45,806 nt of DNA from Caldifarciminota bacterium (GTDB lineage Bacteria; Hydrothermota; Tepidihabitantia; SM23-42): positions 1,522,992-1,568,797 of the forward strand of contig CP070686.1 of assembly GCA_020353055.1 (NCBI GenBank). Reading direction: 5' to 3'. Both the position numbers and the translations under genes were made by a program. Of the stretch, positions 7,929 through 16,752 are shown piece after piece. Each line of letters starts with the position of its first letter. The stretch's first letter is position 1. Below the pieces are notes generated by a model that worked only from the letters and a program-made list of their open reading frames with translations, ran no database searches and was not told where the DNA came from.

Positions 7929-8817
7929 GAGTCTTTATTATCCCGTCTTTCAATGCTACGACCGGTTGCCACCCCATCTCAGAATGTGCTTTATGACAAT
8001 CCAGTGCACTCCTCAGAACCTCGCCCGGGCGTGCATCAACATGCCGGTGCTCAGTTCTTATTCCTAATATGGATGAAAATATGTCAATCAGGCCATTTAC
8101 AGAGGTTTCCATACCCGTACCGATGTTGAAAACGCTCGAGTCACTGCTCAATGCAAGACGATTGGCTTCAACAACGTCACTGACAAATACATAATCCCGT
8201 GTCTGTCTTCCATCGCCGTAGACATCACAGGGTTTATTATTGAGAATACGCTCGATGAAAATCGAAATTACTCCGGCTTCACTCTTGGCTATTTGCCGTG
8301 GGCCAAAAACATTGCTGTATCGTAAGATAACGCTTTCCAAATTGTACAAATGAGTGAAGGCCAATATGTACTTCTCTGCCGCAACTTTCGACACACCATA
8401 CGGTGACAACGGCGAGAGCGCCGTATTTTCTCCAGCCGGCAGATCATCCGGCTCACCGTAAACTGCACCTCCGCTCGACGCATATATGAATCTACTTATC
8501 TTGTGTCGAATCGCAAGATTCAAAAGGTTCAAGGTCCCGAGGATATTTACCTTTGCGTCAAAGAGCGGATCGTCAACCGAAGTTCTCACGTTGATCTGCG
8601 CCGCATGATGATTGATCACTTCGAACTTCTCTTGACTGAAGATATCTTCCAAGTCACTGTTTATGTCCTTCTCGTACAACTTTGCCTGGCTATTCAAATT
8701 CCCGATATCACCCGTAGAGAGATCATCGAGGACGACAACATCGTGACCTTCGGTCACATAAGCATCGACGATGTGCGAACCAATGAACCCGCAACCACCG
8801 GTAACGAGTATTTTCAT
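7897..8817 (-). CDS. NAD-dependent sugar epimerase/dehydratase (UDP-glucose 4-epimerase-like)
   Basis: An extended short-chain dehydrogenase with a Rossmann fold. MKILVTGGCGFIGSHIV carries the GxxGxxG nucleotide loop, and the catalytic pair is Y140-GVS-K144 with serines in YASSGGAVYG. Later motifs such as LRYSNVFGPRQ, GDGRQTRDYVFVSDV and FNIGTG match GalE-type NDP-sugar epimerases. It probably supplies a UDP-sugar for surface polysaccharide; the exact substrate cannot be read from the sequence. I chose the ATG at 8817 (MKILV) rather than the one at 8823, which is only two bases from the -10 box. The message is predicted to be essentially leaderless. Confidence 0.9.
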   Translation of the reverse strand: MKILVTGGCGFIGSHIVDAYVTEGHDVVVLDDLSTGDIGNLNSQAKLYEKDINSDLEDIFSQEKFEVINHHAAQINVRTSVDDPLFDAKVNILGTLNLLNLAIRHKISRFIYASSGGAVYGEPDDLPAGENTALSPLSPYGVSKVAAEKYILAFTHLYNLESVILRYSNVFGPRQIAKSEAGVISIFIERILNNKPCDVYGDGRQTRDYVFVSDVVEANRLALSSDSSVFNIGTGMETSVNGLIDIFSSILGIRTEHRHVDARPGEVLRSALDCHKAHSEMGWQPVVALKDGIIKTLEYFKEISQS

Positions 8818-8825
8818 ATTCATGG

Positions 8826-8853
8826 ATTATATCTGGCCCATATGAATAGTCAA
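8826..8853 (-). promoter_or_regulatory. Promoter of the epimerase-DUF58-BatA operon (leaderless)
   Basis: On the minus strand, TTGACT at 8853-8848 and TATAAT at 8831-8826, spacer 16 bp. The ATG at 8817 is eight bases after the -10 box. It lies just past the last gene of the V-ATPase operon, so the two operons are separately started. Confidence 0.85.
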
Positions 8854-8870
8854 CATTGGTTGATTCTTAT

Positions 8871-10025
8871 TCACGGAAATATCATACGGCATTCCCCATC
8901 GAGAAATTCGATCGAACTACCCCATGATGTATCCCCGATATAGGACGGATCCAGAATGTAGTAATTTTCGCCGACACATGTCCCCTGTTGCGATAGCAAC
9001 TCGGCAGACCTTTCGGTAATCGGTTTCAATGCCAGCGCCACATGATAGGGCCACTCAACGAAAACAATATGCGAACTCGGGTAGTCGAGAACCGTTTGCA
9101 GCAAACAATAGAGCAGAACACTCCGGCCGTCACAATCATTTCTTGCCTCGGAAAATTGCCGGCTCACACTGATAACCGGTAGCGTACTATCATAAGCGAA
9201 AATATCTTCGGACTGGCAGAATTTCAGCAGAAAATTGACGCTCTCGTATTCTTCATAATCTCTAACCAGAGATTTCAATCTACCAACAAGGTCGAGTCCA
9301 TCGAGCTCCCTTATGCCGGACGCAACCATACCAAACAAGGAAGATGGCAGATTATGAGTCCATGCGACCTGTTCCTCGGGAATCTCGATGGTCACGCCAA
9401 AACGGGTATTCTCGTAGTTCCAATGTAATCGCCGGGTATACGCGGTGCCTCTGAACTCGGGCAGCCGGGCAATTGAAGGAAGTGGCTTTAAATGTGTTCC
9501 AGAGATCTCCAGACTTTGATATGCATGAGCCGGTTCATTCACGATCAACTCACCTACCGGAGTATGGTCATCGAATACTTTCAGGTAATACTTGTGCCCC
9601 CTGATATCGACCCAGTGGCCCTGTCTGACCACCCATTCATCTCCGAAATTAACACCCAGGTAATGTTCATTACCGTTATAAATATACTGAACGTCCCAAC
9701 CCCAACTCTGCATAATCGCGCATATCGCGATAATGCTGCTTTGAACATTACTTTGCTCATCTTCCAATATTTCCGAAACTGTGAAGTAATCTTTATCTGT
9801 GCTATTCTCAAAGGCAGAAAAATAGCGGATCAATTGAATCAGCATGACGAAGGGATCATCTCTTGTCGCGGCTCCGCCGAACTTCGACTCAAAAACAGAA
9901 AGCAAGGAATCAGAAACATGCTCAATGGATATGTCAAAACAATGCTGTGGCGGATCCTGCAGTAGTGTTATTTTATTGGAGTAGTTCAGTGTAAAAAATA
10001 ATACGATAGTGGCAAAAATCGACAC
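8871..10025 (-). CDS. Membrane-anchored double transglutaminase-like protein
   Basis: An N-terminal hydrophobic helix is followed by two similar halves. The second half has a full transglutaminase/cysteine-protease triad: Cys in NDCDGRSVLLYC, His in WPYHVALALKP and Asp in YILDPSYIGDTSWG. The first half has the matching layout (EQSNVQSSIIAICAI, GNEHYLGVNF, YLKVFDDHTPVG) with His and Asp kept, but Ser or Asn where the Cys should be. The first copy is therefore probably inactive and may bind substrate. The active half may cleave or crosslink peptides in the periplasm. The start is a GTG at 10025; the frame stays open about 50 nt upstream with no other standard start, so the helix may be slightly longer than annotated. 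It is the last gene of the V-ATPase operon. Confidence 0.65.
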   Translation of the reverse strand: MSIFATIVLFFTLNYSNKITLLQDPPQHCFDISIEHVSDSLLSVFESKFGGAATRDDPFVMLIQLIRYFSAFENSTDKDYFTVSEILEDEQSNVQSSIIAICAIMQSWGWDVQYIYNGNEHYLGVNFGDEWVVRQGHWVDIRGHKYYLKVFDDHTPVGELIVNEPAHAYQSLEISGTHLKPLPSIARLPEFRGTAYTRRLHWNYENTRFGVTIEIPEEQVAWTHNLPSSLFGMVASGIRELDGLDLVGRLKSLVRDYEEYESVNFLLKFCQSEDIFAYDSTLPVISVSRQFSEARNDCDGRSVLLYCLLQTVLDYPSSHIVFVEWPYHVALALKPITERSAELLSQQGTCVGENYYILDPSYIGDTSWGSSIEFLDGECRMIFP

Positions 10026-10062
10026 AACTATTATTGAGAGGAGGGTTGCTTGCCTAATATTC

Positions 10063-10293
10063 CTAACGCTGCTCTCCAGCTAATGTTTTGATTTTGTCTT
10101 CCAACTCGTCAATTCTAGTTCTCAACTTTTCTTTTTCAGCTTTGGCTATCTTGACCCGCACCCGGATCAGAAGATAGACTACAACGGCAAGCAATAATAT
10201 CTGCGGTATGATTATTTGGAAGTATCCTCGAATAACACCAAAAATAAGCGTCACAAAGGCAAGAATCACCACCAGCCCTAAACCTTCAATCAC
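10063..10293 (-). CDS. Small membrane protein with C-terminal coiled coil
   Basis: A 76-residue protein I cannot assign to a family. Two hydrophobic segments (about residues 3-22 and 27-45) are followed by a charged helix, KAEKEKLRTRIDELEDKIKT, with heptad-like spacing. The start is GTG, supported by AAAGGAGG just upstream. It sits 35 bases after the V-ATPase subunit D gene. The helices carry no buried Glu or Asp, so it is not the proton-carrying K (c) subunit. Its layout resembles small phage-shock-type or scaffold proteins, without clear homology. Confidence 0.65.
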   Translation of the reverse strand: MIEGLGLVVILAFVTLIFGVIRGYFQIIIPQILLLAVVVYLLIRVRVKIAKAEKEKLRTRIDELEDKIKTLAGEQR

Positions 10294-10328
10294 AGTTCCT
10301 CCTTTGTATATATTTTCTTGACCTGATT

Positions 10329-10952
10329 CTACACTTTACTACGCACAATCTCTTTAACCCTCATGAGTCGGGTCAAATCTCCCCGCTCCATCTCGGATAA
10401 CTTCAGGTTGATGAATTTTATCGTCTCATCTATTGAGGGAATGAGAATGTACTCCAGAGCATTGACCCGCCGCCGCGTCTTCTCAATCTCGTTTGCCAAC
10501 AACTCCAGGGTTTTCTCCAATTCGGCGAGTTCCAAAAGGCGTGAAATGAGCTGGTCTATCTTCATAAGAGCAAGGTCAAGATCGCCCGACGTCGACAAGA
10601 AGCCGTAGCCGATAAGCTGACCAGATATTTTCTTAGAAAATTTGGGGATCTTCAGATTCAGAATACGCTCTGTGCTGTGTTCGATATCGATACTTTTCGA
10701 TACGGCAAGTAGCGCTTCATCGGTAGCCTTGGGTGCTTGCTTGCTTGAGGCAAAATAGAAATACCCAAAAGCACTCCTCAGGTCTTCTTCTATCCTCAAC
10801 CTCAGCTCTCTTATTCGATAGACGAACTCAAGTATCCTGCGCATCAATTCATCCTGCTTGTCTTTAAGCAATTTGTGCCCGCGCCGAGCGACATTGCCTC
10901 GTCGCTTTAGATACAGCAATTGCATTCTGGTAGGTGGTATATCGAGCTTCAT
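10329..10952 (-). CDS. atpD: V/A-type ATPase subunit D (central stalk)
   Basis: Subunit D is the coiled-coil axle that turns inside the A3B3 head. The 207-residue protein opens with PPTRMQLLYLKRRGNVARRGHKLLKDKQDEL, a family hallmark here interrupted by normal variation, and closes with a long helix including TRRRVNALEYILIP. Its length is typical. It follows subunit B by 12 bases in the usual A-B-D order. Confidence 0.92.
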   Translation of the reverse strand: MKLDIPPTRMQLLYLKRRGNVARRGHKLLKDKQDELMRRILEFVYRIRELRLRIEEDLRSAFGYFYFASSKQAPKATDEALLAVSKSIDIEHSTERILNLKIPKFSKKISGQLIGYGFLSTSGDLDLALMKIDQLISRLLELAELEKTLELLANEIEKTRRRVNALEYILIPSIDETIKFINLKLSEMERGDLTRLMRVKEIVRSKV

Positions 10953-10964
10953 ATTCTATTCATT

Positions 10965-12365
10965 TCACCCGGTTACACCGGCTTTTTCTGGAGTTTTCGC
11001 ATCGTAATATTTCTTAAGATACTCATCACGGACCCGCTTCATCTCACCGCGTGGTACCATACGCAGCAACTCCCAGCCGAGATCGAGAGTCTGCTCGATA
11101 GTCCTGTCTTCATACTCACCTTGTGATATGTAGCGCCCCTCGTATTCCTGAGAGAATTTCAGATAGATCTTATCCATATCGGTCAACGCCGCCTCACCGA
11201 GAATCACTGCGAGCTCTGCCGCTTCCTTACCACGCGCATAGCACGCAATCAATTGATTAAACAAATCTGCATGGTCTTCTCTGGTCTTACCCTTGCCGAT
11301 TCCCTTGTCCTTCAACCTCGACAAAGACTGCTGCACATCGACAGGTGGTGATACTTTTCTTCTGTAGAGACCACGCGAAAGAATAATCTGCCCCTCGGTA
11401 ATATAGCCGGTCAAATCCGGTATCGGGTGGGTCTTGTCGTCTTCTGGCATAGAGAGTATAGGGATCAATGTAATTGAACCCTTCTTTCCCTTTATACGAC
11501 CGGACCGCTCATAAACACTTGCCAGGTCAGTATAAAGGTAACCCGGGTATCCGCGCCGGCCGGGTATCTCCTTACGCGCTGCAGAAATTTCCCGCAATGC
11601 CTCGGCGTAGTTGGTCATATCAGACAGCACCACAAGTATATGCAAGCCTTTGGTGAAAGCGAGGTACTCGGCGACCGTAAATGCCACTCGCGGAGTTGAA
11701 ATCCTTTCGATTGCGGGGTCATCGGCAAGATTGAGAAAAAGTACAACCCGTTCCAGGGCACCCGATTTGGTAAAGTCCTGGATAAAGAAATTTGCTTCTT
11801 CAAAAGTAATGCCCATTGCCCCGAAGACAACGGCAAATTCCTCCTCTTTCCCTAATACCTTCGCCTGCCTCACAATTTGCGCAGCGACCTTATTGTGAGG
11901 CAACCCAGACCCGGAGAATACTGGCAGCTTTTGCCCACGCACGAGCGTATTAATCCCATCAACCGAAGAGATACCGGTTTGAATAAATTCATTGGGATAA
12001 TCTCGCGCAGTTGGATTAATTGGAGCGCCGTTAACGTCAAGAAGCGCCTCGGGAATTATGGCAGGACCTGCATCCTTAGGACGCCCCAATCCGTCAAAGA
12101 CCCTGCCCAACATATCATCGGAAACTCCTATGCTGAGGGTCTTACCGAGAAAACGTACGCGACAGTTCTGAACATCAATACCGGTTGATCCTTCAAAGAT
12201 CTGAACGAGTGCTCTGTCTTTATCAACCTCTAAAACACGACCGCGTTTCTTGTCACCGGTTCCTGTGTATATTTCAACCAACTCTTCGTATTTCGCGCCG
12301 TCGACTCCTTCAACGAGCAGAAGCGGACCGGCGACATTTGAGATACTACTGTATTCCTTGATCAT
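10965..12365 (-). CDS. atpB: V/A-type ATPase subunit B (non-catalytic head subunit)
   Basis: The 466-residue protein matches the regulatory B subunit: [19 protein letters not shown] replaces the P-loop, as expected for this subunit, and [37 protein letters not shown] and [14 protein letters not shown] follow. The start ATG overlaps the stop of subunit A by four bases (ATGA), with AAAGGGGA upstream. It forms the A3B3 hexamer with the A subunit. Confidence 0.95.
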   Translation of the reverse strand: MIKEYSSISNVAGPLLLVEGVDGAKYEELVEIYTGTGDKKRGRVLEVDKDRALVQIFEGSTGIDVQNCRVRFLGKTLSIGVSDDMLGRVFDGLGRPKDAGPAIIPEALLDVNGAPINPTARDYPNEFIQTGISSVDGINTLVRGQKLPVFSGSGLPHNKVAAQIVRQAKVLGKEEEFAVVFGAMGITFEEANFFIQDFTKSGALERVVLFLNLADDPAIERISTPRVAFTVAEYLAFTKGLHILVVLSDMTNYAEALREISAARKEIPGRRGYPGYLYTDLASVYERSGRIKGKKGSITLIPILSMPEDDKTHPIPDLTGYITEGQIILSRGLYRRKVSPPVDVQQSLSRLKDKGIGKGKTREDHADLFNQLIACYARGKEAAELAVILGEAALTDMDKIYLKFSQEYEGRYISQGEYEDRTIEQTLDLGWELLRMVPRGEMKRVRDEYLKKYYDAKTPEKAGVTG

Positions 12366-14191
12366 TTTCTGTCCCCTTTCCCCTTCTCATTGTCTCCATG
12401 TCCCGTTGTCTCCTTCTCCGTTTCCCTTTGTTTTGTTTCCCCCTTGATCATACCGTCGAATTCCGCGGTTAATTCATCCTTGATCGCATCAATTGTATCA
12501 AGTTTCGATTCCTCAAGATATCTCATCCTCGCGATCTTATCTCTAATGTCCATCTTCACGATATCATCGAAGGCAACACCTCGTTTAAGAGCCTCACGCG
12601 CTTTATTATAGTTGAACATGCACACCGACAGCATTTTATACTGTTTCTTGAGCGATGCATACGTATCGATCTCATGAAAAGCATTCTGATGCAGAAAATC
12701 TTCCCGTATCGAACGCGCACCTTCGAGTATGAGACGATCCTCAGGAGAAAGCGCATCGACACCGATGAGCCTGACTATCTCCTGCAATTCCGCCTCTTGC
12801 TCGAGCAATTTCATGGCCTCGCTTGACAGATCGGTGAAATCCTTCGCGGTCATCTTATTCACATCCTCGGCAATATCATCGATGTAGAGTGAATACGAAT
12901 TCAACCATGAGATAGCCGGAAAGTGCCGCTGGTATGCTAGTTTATCTTCAAGACTCCAGAAGACCTTAACAACCCTCAATGTCGCCTGTACAACCGGGTC
13001 TGAAAGATCGCCACCGGGTGGCGACACGGCACCAACTACGCTCAGTGCTCCTTCCCTCTCGGGACGACCCACCGTCTTCACTCGACCCGCCCTTTCGTAG
13101 AAAGAACTTACTCGCGCCGCAAGGTACGCCGGATACCCCTCTTCACCCGGCATTTCCTCCAACCGTCCTGAAATCTCACGCATCGCCTCAGCCCAGCGTG
13201 ATGTTGAATCGGCCATAACCGCAACTGAATAACCCATGTCACGGAAATATTCGGCTATTGTAATGCCAGTGTAAACAGACGCCTCACGGGCAGCAACCGG
13301 CATGTTGGATGTGTTGGCGATCAAGACCGTCCTCTTCATAAGGGGTTCTCCAGATCTTGGGTCCTTGAGTTCCGGAAACTCTAATAAAACGTCGGTCATT
13401 TCATTACCGCGTTCACCACAACCGATGTACACGATAATTTCTGCGTCCGCCCACTTGGCGAGCTGATGTTGTATCACCGTCTTTCCCGAACCAAAAGGAC
13501 CAGGACAACATGCCGTGCCTCCCTTGGCTATCGGGAAGAAGGTATCGATGACCCGCTGCCCCGTCGACAAAGTCAATGAAGGAGCCAGCCTTTCTTTGTA
13601 CGCCCTTGGAATCCTGACCGGCCAACGGTGCATCATGGTCAAATCATGTTTTTCTTTATCATGTTCAAGCGAACATATTACATCTGTCACCAGAAAATCG
13701 CCTTGTTTTATGTCCTTAATTTTTCCCTGCACGCCCGGCGGTACAAGAATCTTGTGCAGAACTAATGTGGTTTCCTGCACTTCACCGAGAATATCCCCGG
13801 GACTGACTTCGGTCCCCGGTTTCACGGTTGGTTTGAAGTGCCACTTCTTGTCTCGCTCCAGGGCAGGCACCTCAATCCCTCTTGTGATGTAATCGCCCGT
13901 GTTCTCTTTTATGATATCCAACGGACGCTGAATACCGTCAAAAATCGATTCGATAAGTCCTGGTCCTAATTCGACAAAAAGGGGCTCGTCGGTCATGTAC
14001 ACCGCCTCGCCGGGGCCTATCCCCGACGTATCCTCGTAGACCTGGATCGAAGCCAGATCACCGGCAAGACCAACGATCTCGCCAACAAGCCTCTCGTCAC
14101 TAACACGCACGACATCATACATCTTGCTGCCAGTCATTCCCTTTGCCACGACCAATGGGCCAGATACCTTAGTGATTTCGCCTTTCCTCAT
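12362..14191 (-). CDS. atpA: V/A-type ATPase subunit A (catalytic)
   Basis: The catalytic subunit, 609 residues. It has the P-loop GPFGSGKT near residue 235, the bulge insertion typical of V-type A subunits, [16 protein letters not shown], and [31 protein letters not shown] in family order, here split by ordinary residues. The last 25-30 residues are an unusual low-complexity tail rich in Lys, Glu, Thr and Gly, encoded by a purine-rich stretch (12362-12447, pyrimidine-rich on the plus strand). That tail also carries the ribosome binding site for subunit B. The start ATG overlaps the F-subunit stop by four bases. Confidence 0.95.
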   Translation of the reverse strand: MRKGEITKVSGPLVVAKGMTGSKMYDVVRVSDERLVGEIVGLAGDLASIQVYEDTSGIGPGEAVYMTDEPLFVELGPGLIESIFDGIQRPLDIIKENTGDYITRGIEVPALERDKKWHFKPTVKPGTEVSPGDILGEVQETTLVLHKILVPPGVQGKIKDIKQGDFLVTDVICSLEHDKEKHDLTMMHRWPVRIPRAYKERLAPSLTLSTGQRVIDTFFPIAKGGTACCPGPFGSGKTVIQHQLAKWADAEIIVYIGCGERGNEMTDVLLEFPELKDPRSGEPLMKRTVLIANTSNMPVAAREASVYTGITIAEYFRDMGYSVAVMADSTSRWAEAMREISGRLEEMPGEEGYPAYLAARVSSFYERAGRVKTVGRPEREGALSVVGAVSPPGGDLSDPVVQATLRVVKVFWSLEDKLAYQRHFPAISWLNSYSLYIDDIAEDVNKMTAKDFTDLSSEAMKLLEQEAELQEIVRLIGVDALSPEDRLILEGARSIREDFLHQNAFHEIDTYASLKKQYKMLSVCMFNYNKAREALKRGVAFDDIVKMDIRDKIARMRYLEESKLDTIDAIKDELTAEFDGMIKGETKQRETEKETTGHGDNEKGKGDRK

Positions 14192-14511
14192 CTTTCCTCC
14201 AAGAATATGTCAGCTCCTACTGCCTTTTTTATAACTCCCCTAATTCTTTCTATTGCCACTTTTGTCTTGCCCCGCCCGGATGGTATCGGAATCAAACAGG
14301 GAAGCGTCTCAGTTCGATATTTCAACAAAATGTCGCTCAACTCTTCAATGAATTCCTCGGTAAAGAGGATTATTTTGGTTCCTTCTTTGATCAAACCTTC
14401 AACTGTTTGGACACAATTTCCTTCTTTTACATAGATCACCCTTGCTCCAGTCGCAAGAAATGGCATAACTGTTTCACGTTTTCCAACGATCGCGAGTGCC
14501 TTACCAGACAT
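14188..14511 (-). CDS. atpF: V/A-type ATPase subunit F
   Basis: A small Rossmann-like subunit of 107 residues that binds subunit D and regulates the enzyme. It begins MSGKALAIVGKRETVMPFL and contains ILFTEEFIEELSDIL, typical of the family. I chose the ATG at 14511, which is preceded by AAGGAGA at suitable spacing and overlaps the stop of subunit C by 11 bases. An upstream in-frame TTG at 14538 would add residues not seen in the family. Confidence 0.9.
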   Translation of the reverse strand: MSGKALAIVGKRETVMPFLATGARVIYVKEGNCVQTVEGLIKEGTKIILFTEEFIEELSDILLKYRTETLPCLIPIPSGRGKTKVAIERIRGVIKKAVGADIFLEER

Positions 14512-15415
14512 CTGGAATACTCTCCTTAAGATCCTCAACCGGAACCTCGTTCAACTTACCCCAATAGACCTGCCGTAACTTGGTAATTTCGCCAGTCTTA
14601 AATTTGTAGTACGTGAAAAGAGGCTCGACACCGAATGTCATGCGCCTGGCCTTTAACAAATAGCCGAATCTGTACTCCTCGTAGAGTCTCTCAAGACGGA
14701 GAAATGAATTGTTCTCTTCGAAGTAAGCACCGCCCTTCTCGATCAGAGATACATAAGGAGTATTGAAAAAATTGCGCCCGAGCTGTTCCTGTGCCACATC
14801 AAGATTGTCTACAAAAAACTCCAATTTCAAGCGGCCCCACGGCAGGTATACCTGCTTGAATATTTCACGTCTATTTTCAAATTGCCTCGCTCTGAAAAAA
14901 CTGCGGATATTTTCTAACTCGAAATACATTTCATAGTAATATTGAAAAAATGGCACAAAGACCGCCGTTTGATACACATACTTGCAGAGTATACGATCCA
15001 GGTTCGTAGACAGCACAAAGGGATCCTTATCTACCGCAAACCGTGCTACTTCATCGAGCACTTCAGGCCATGACTCAACAATATTTGCATCCTGCTTATA
15101 TAGTAGATCCTCCCCACCTTCCTTCAGTTTCACTTTGATATTGTGGAGTTGCTCAGGCCAGTCAATAAAACTCTTGACCTCTTCGGTAATGCAAAAGCGG
15201 TTGAAGAAACTGCGTACAGATTCTTCCTCAGCATCGAGACTATTAAGCAGGTCATCCTGTCTCACATATGGTGTGTCAGAGAGGATAGTATTGAAACTCG
15301 CATGGTCGGCGGCAATCAACCGGTCAAAATGCCCTCTCGTCAAGAGCCTCGCTTCAAGCGCCCTTATTATGCCGTTCACATATGCATACCTGGTATCCTC
15401 AGTTCCCCTGATCAT
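14501..15415 (-). CDS. atpC: V/A-type ATPase subunit C (AC39 family)
   Basis: A mostly helical protein of 304 residues, slightly shorter than usual. It opens with YAYVNGIIRALEARLLTRGH, the AC39 family start, and contains ENIRSFFRARQFENRREIFK and the C-terminal EPLFTYYKFKTGEITKLR. Subunit C joins the central stalk to the membrane ring. It is the first recognised ATPase gene of the operon and overlaps the preceding 93-aa gene by four bases. Confidence 0.9.
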   Translation of the reverse strand: MIRGTEDTRYAYVNGIIRALEARLLTRGHFDRLIAADHASFNTILSDTPYVRQDDLLNSLDAEEESVRSFFNRFCITEEVKSFIDWPEQLHNIKVKLKEGGEDLLYKQDANIVESWPEVLDEVARFAVDKDPFVLSTNLDRILCKYVYQTAVFVPFFQYYYEMYFELENIRSFFRARQFENRREIFKQVYLPWGRLKLEFFVDNLDVAQEQLGRNFFNTPYVSLIEKGGAYFEENNSFLRLERLYEEYRFGYLLKARRMTFGVEPLFTYYKFKTGEITKLRQVYWGKLNEVPVEDLKESIPDVW

Positions 15416-15693
15416 CGCGATTCTACCACCTTGATAATCTCAAAATTTTCATCTAATGTCACCAGCAGGATTCTATCAATAGGTGTTTCATCCGCCGTTA
15501 TGACTACCCTCTCGAATTTCAGTCGATACATACTCTTGAATTGTTTGGGCACTCCCATATCGAGCTTCCTGTAAATTGCGTCCTGCGGCCTGATCGTCTT
15601 CTCTGAAATTTCCGGCTCAACGTCCTTGAATTCCGGATATTGCTCAGCAATCTCTTTCTTTATTTTATCAAGATGCTCACGGTCAATCAACAC
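15412..15693 (-). CDS. Conserved-looking 93-aa protein of unknown function in the V-ATPase operon
   Basis: I do not recognise the family. The N-terminal half is charged and helical (DREHLDKIKKEIAEQYPEF). The C-terminal half looks like a small beta-rich domain (YRLKFERVVITADETPIDRI, then LLVTLDENFEIIKVVESR). There is no signal peptide or membrane segment. The start is GTG at 15693: a GTGGAGG site lies seven bases upstream, and the C25-like gene ends two bases before it. A longer reading to 15846 would run inside the C25-like gene and is rejected. It overlaps subunit C by four bases (ATGA), so its product is probably made together with the ATPase. Confidence 0.7.
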   Translation of the reverse strand: MLIDREHLDKIKKEIAEQYPEFKDVEPEISEKTIRPQDAIYRKLDMGVPKQFKSMYRLKFERVVITADETPIDRILLVTLDENFEIIKVVESR

Positions 15694-15694
15694 T

Positions 15695-16747
15695 TCACGC
15701 CTCCACCTGGTCCGGACGCACCCTGAGCGTAGGATCGCCATACAGAACGAACTGCAGAAGCGTTTTCTGGTCATCGTCATCGAGAAAACCGCGCCGGCGC
15801 AATGATTTACGAGCGAAATCGAGTTTTGCATTTCTAAGACTTGCACCCAGTGTATGACCCTGCTGCAGGTATTCGAAGAAGTACTTCACAACCAGATCTG
15901 CTTCACTCGATGGTGGTTTTACGGGTCCGTAGGCAATCGTCGTAGAACCACAAAAACCGATGACGCCATCCTCAGCCAGAAATTTTATGCACACAGCATC
16001 ATCCTCTGCCTTGTCGATAATATATGCACCATAGCATGATTCGGAAGCAACAATGCCAGATGCACTCACTACATTATCTGGGCTCATCGCCACCGGGTAA
16101 TCAGCACCGTCCTGACCGTACCAGTTTGCGGAGATTTTGCTCCCATGAACGTTAAAATACAGGTAGTCTCTCTTCTGCAGCCATGCTTTATCGAACGTCT
16201 TGCGCGTAACCGGCGGCGTGCATTTCAATTCATCAGGCTCACCCACAGACCGATATACGTTTTCCGATGCCTTTTGCCAAACCATGGCGGTCAACCCGAA
16301 CGAGTTATCATATCGTGATGCGGCTTTGGTCAATTGTTTCAGGATAAAATCAGAACTGCCGTTATCCGGAATACGCGAGCATGCACGCTCTGGTAGAATA
16401 TAATTGTCGTCCCGCGAGGCATACGGATTATCAGATAGTACATTCTCGTCGGCGTCGTCACAAGGGTTATCCAGACGGAAAAAAGGTATCACCTCATCAC
16501 CTCCCAAGAGCATGAGATAATCGAATTCACCCACCTTCTTCTCCAAAAGGGAAACATATTCTCTTATTGCCTCAGCATCCTTTTCAACCGGCTCAACCCG
16601 GTACTTATTTGGCGTGTCGTAATAACAAAATATCGGTTCGTAAATCTTCCTGGATTCAATATATTCCTTTATCGCTTTCTCAAAGGGGCGGATTGCTCTG
16701 ATTCGTTCATGCAGCGCCTTTTTGCCGCTCAGAATCAGCATCCGCAT
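15695..16747 (-). CDS. Cytosolic gingipain-like cysteine peptidase (family C25, clan CD)
   Basis: The 350-residue protein has the clan CD caspase-like core. LLGGDEVIPFF and PYASRDDNYILPE match the C25 substrate-site region. The catalytic His is at about 201 in YLYFNVHGS, and the catalytic Cys at about 238 in ASESCYGAY. The block ends with FVLYGDPTLRV, as in gingipain-type domains. Unlike secreted gingipains and the T9SS sortase PorU, it has no signal peptide, propeptide or sorting domain. Translation starts at the ATG at 16747, five bases after the -10 box, so the mRNA should be leaderless. It is the first gene of the V-ATPase operon; its target is unknown. Confidence 0.75.
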   Translation of the reverse strand: MRMLILSGKKALHERIRAIRPFEKAIKEYIESRKIYEPIFCYYDTPNKYRVEPVEKDAEAIREYVSLLEKKVGEFDYLMLLGGDEVIPFFRLDNPCDDADENVLSDNPYASRDDNYILPERACSRIPDNGSSDFILKQLTKAASRYDNSFGLTAMVWQKASENVYRSVGEPDELKCTPPVTRKTFDKAWLQKRDYLYFNVHGSKISANWYGQDGADYPVAMSPDNVVSASGIVASESCYGAYIIDKAEDDAVCIKFLAEDGVIGFCGSTTIAYGPVKPPSSEADLVVKYFFEYLQQGHTLGASLRNAKLDFARKSLRRRGFLDDDDQKTLLQFVLYGDPTLRVRPDQVEA

Positions 16748-16752
16748 TGCTG

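Noticed and set aside
10063-10293. Small membrane protein as the V-ATPase K (c-ring) subunit
   Set aside because: No acidic residue in its membrane helices and a long coiled-coil tail, both unlike subunit K.
15694-15846. N-terminal extension of the 93-aa gene
   Set aside because: It lies inside the C25-like gene in another frame; the GTG at 15693 has a proper ribosome binding site.
15695-16747. PorU sortase of a type IX system
   Set aside because: It lacks a signal peptide and the extra domains of PorU; only the catalytic core is shared.
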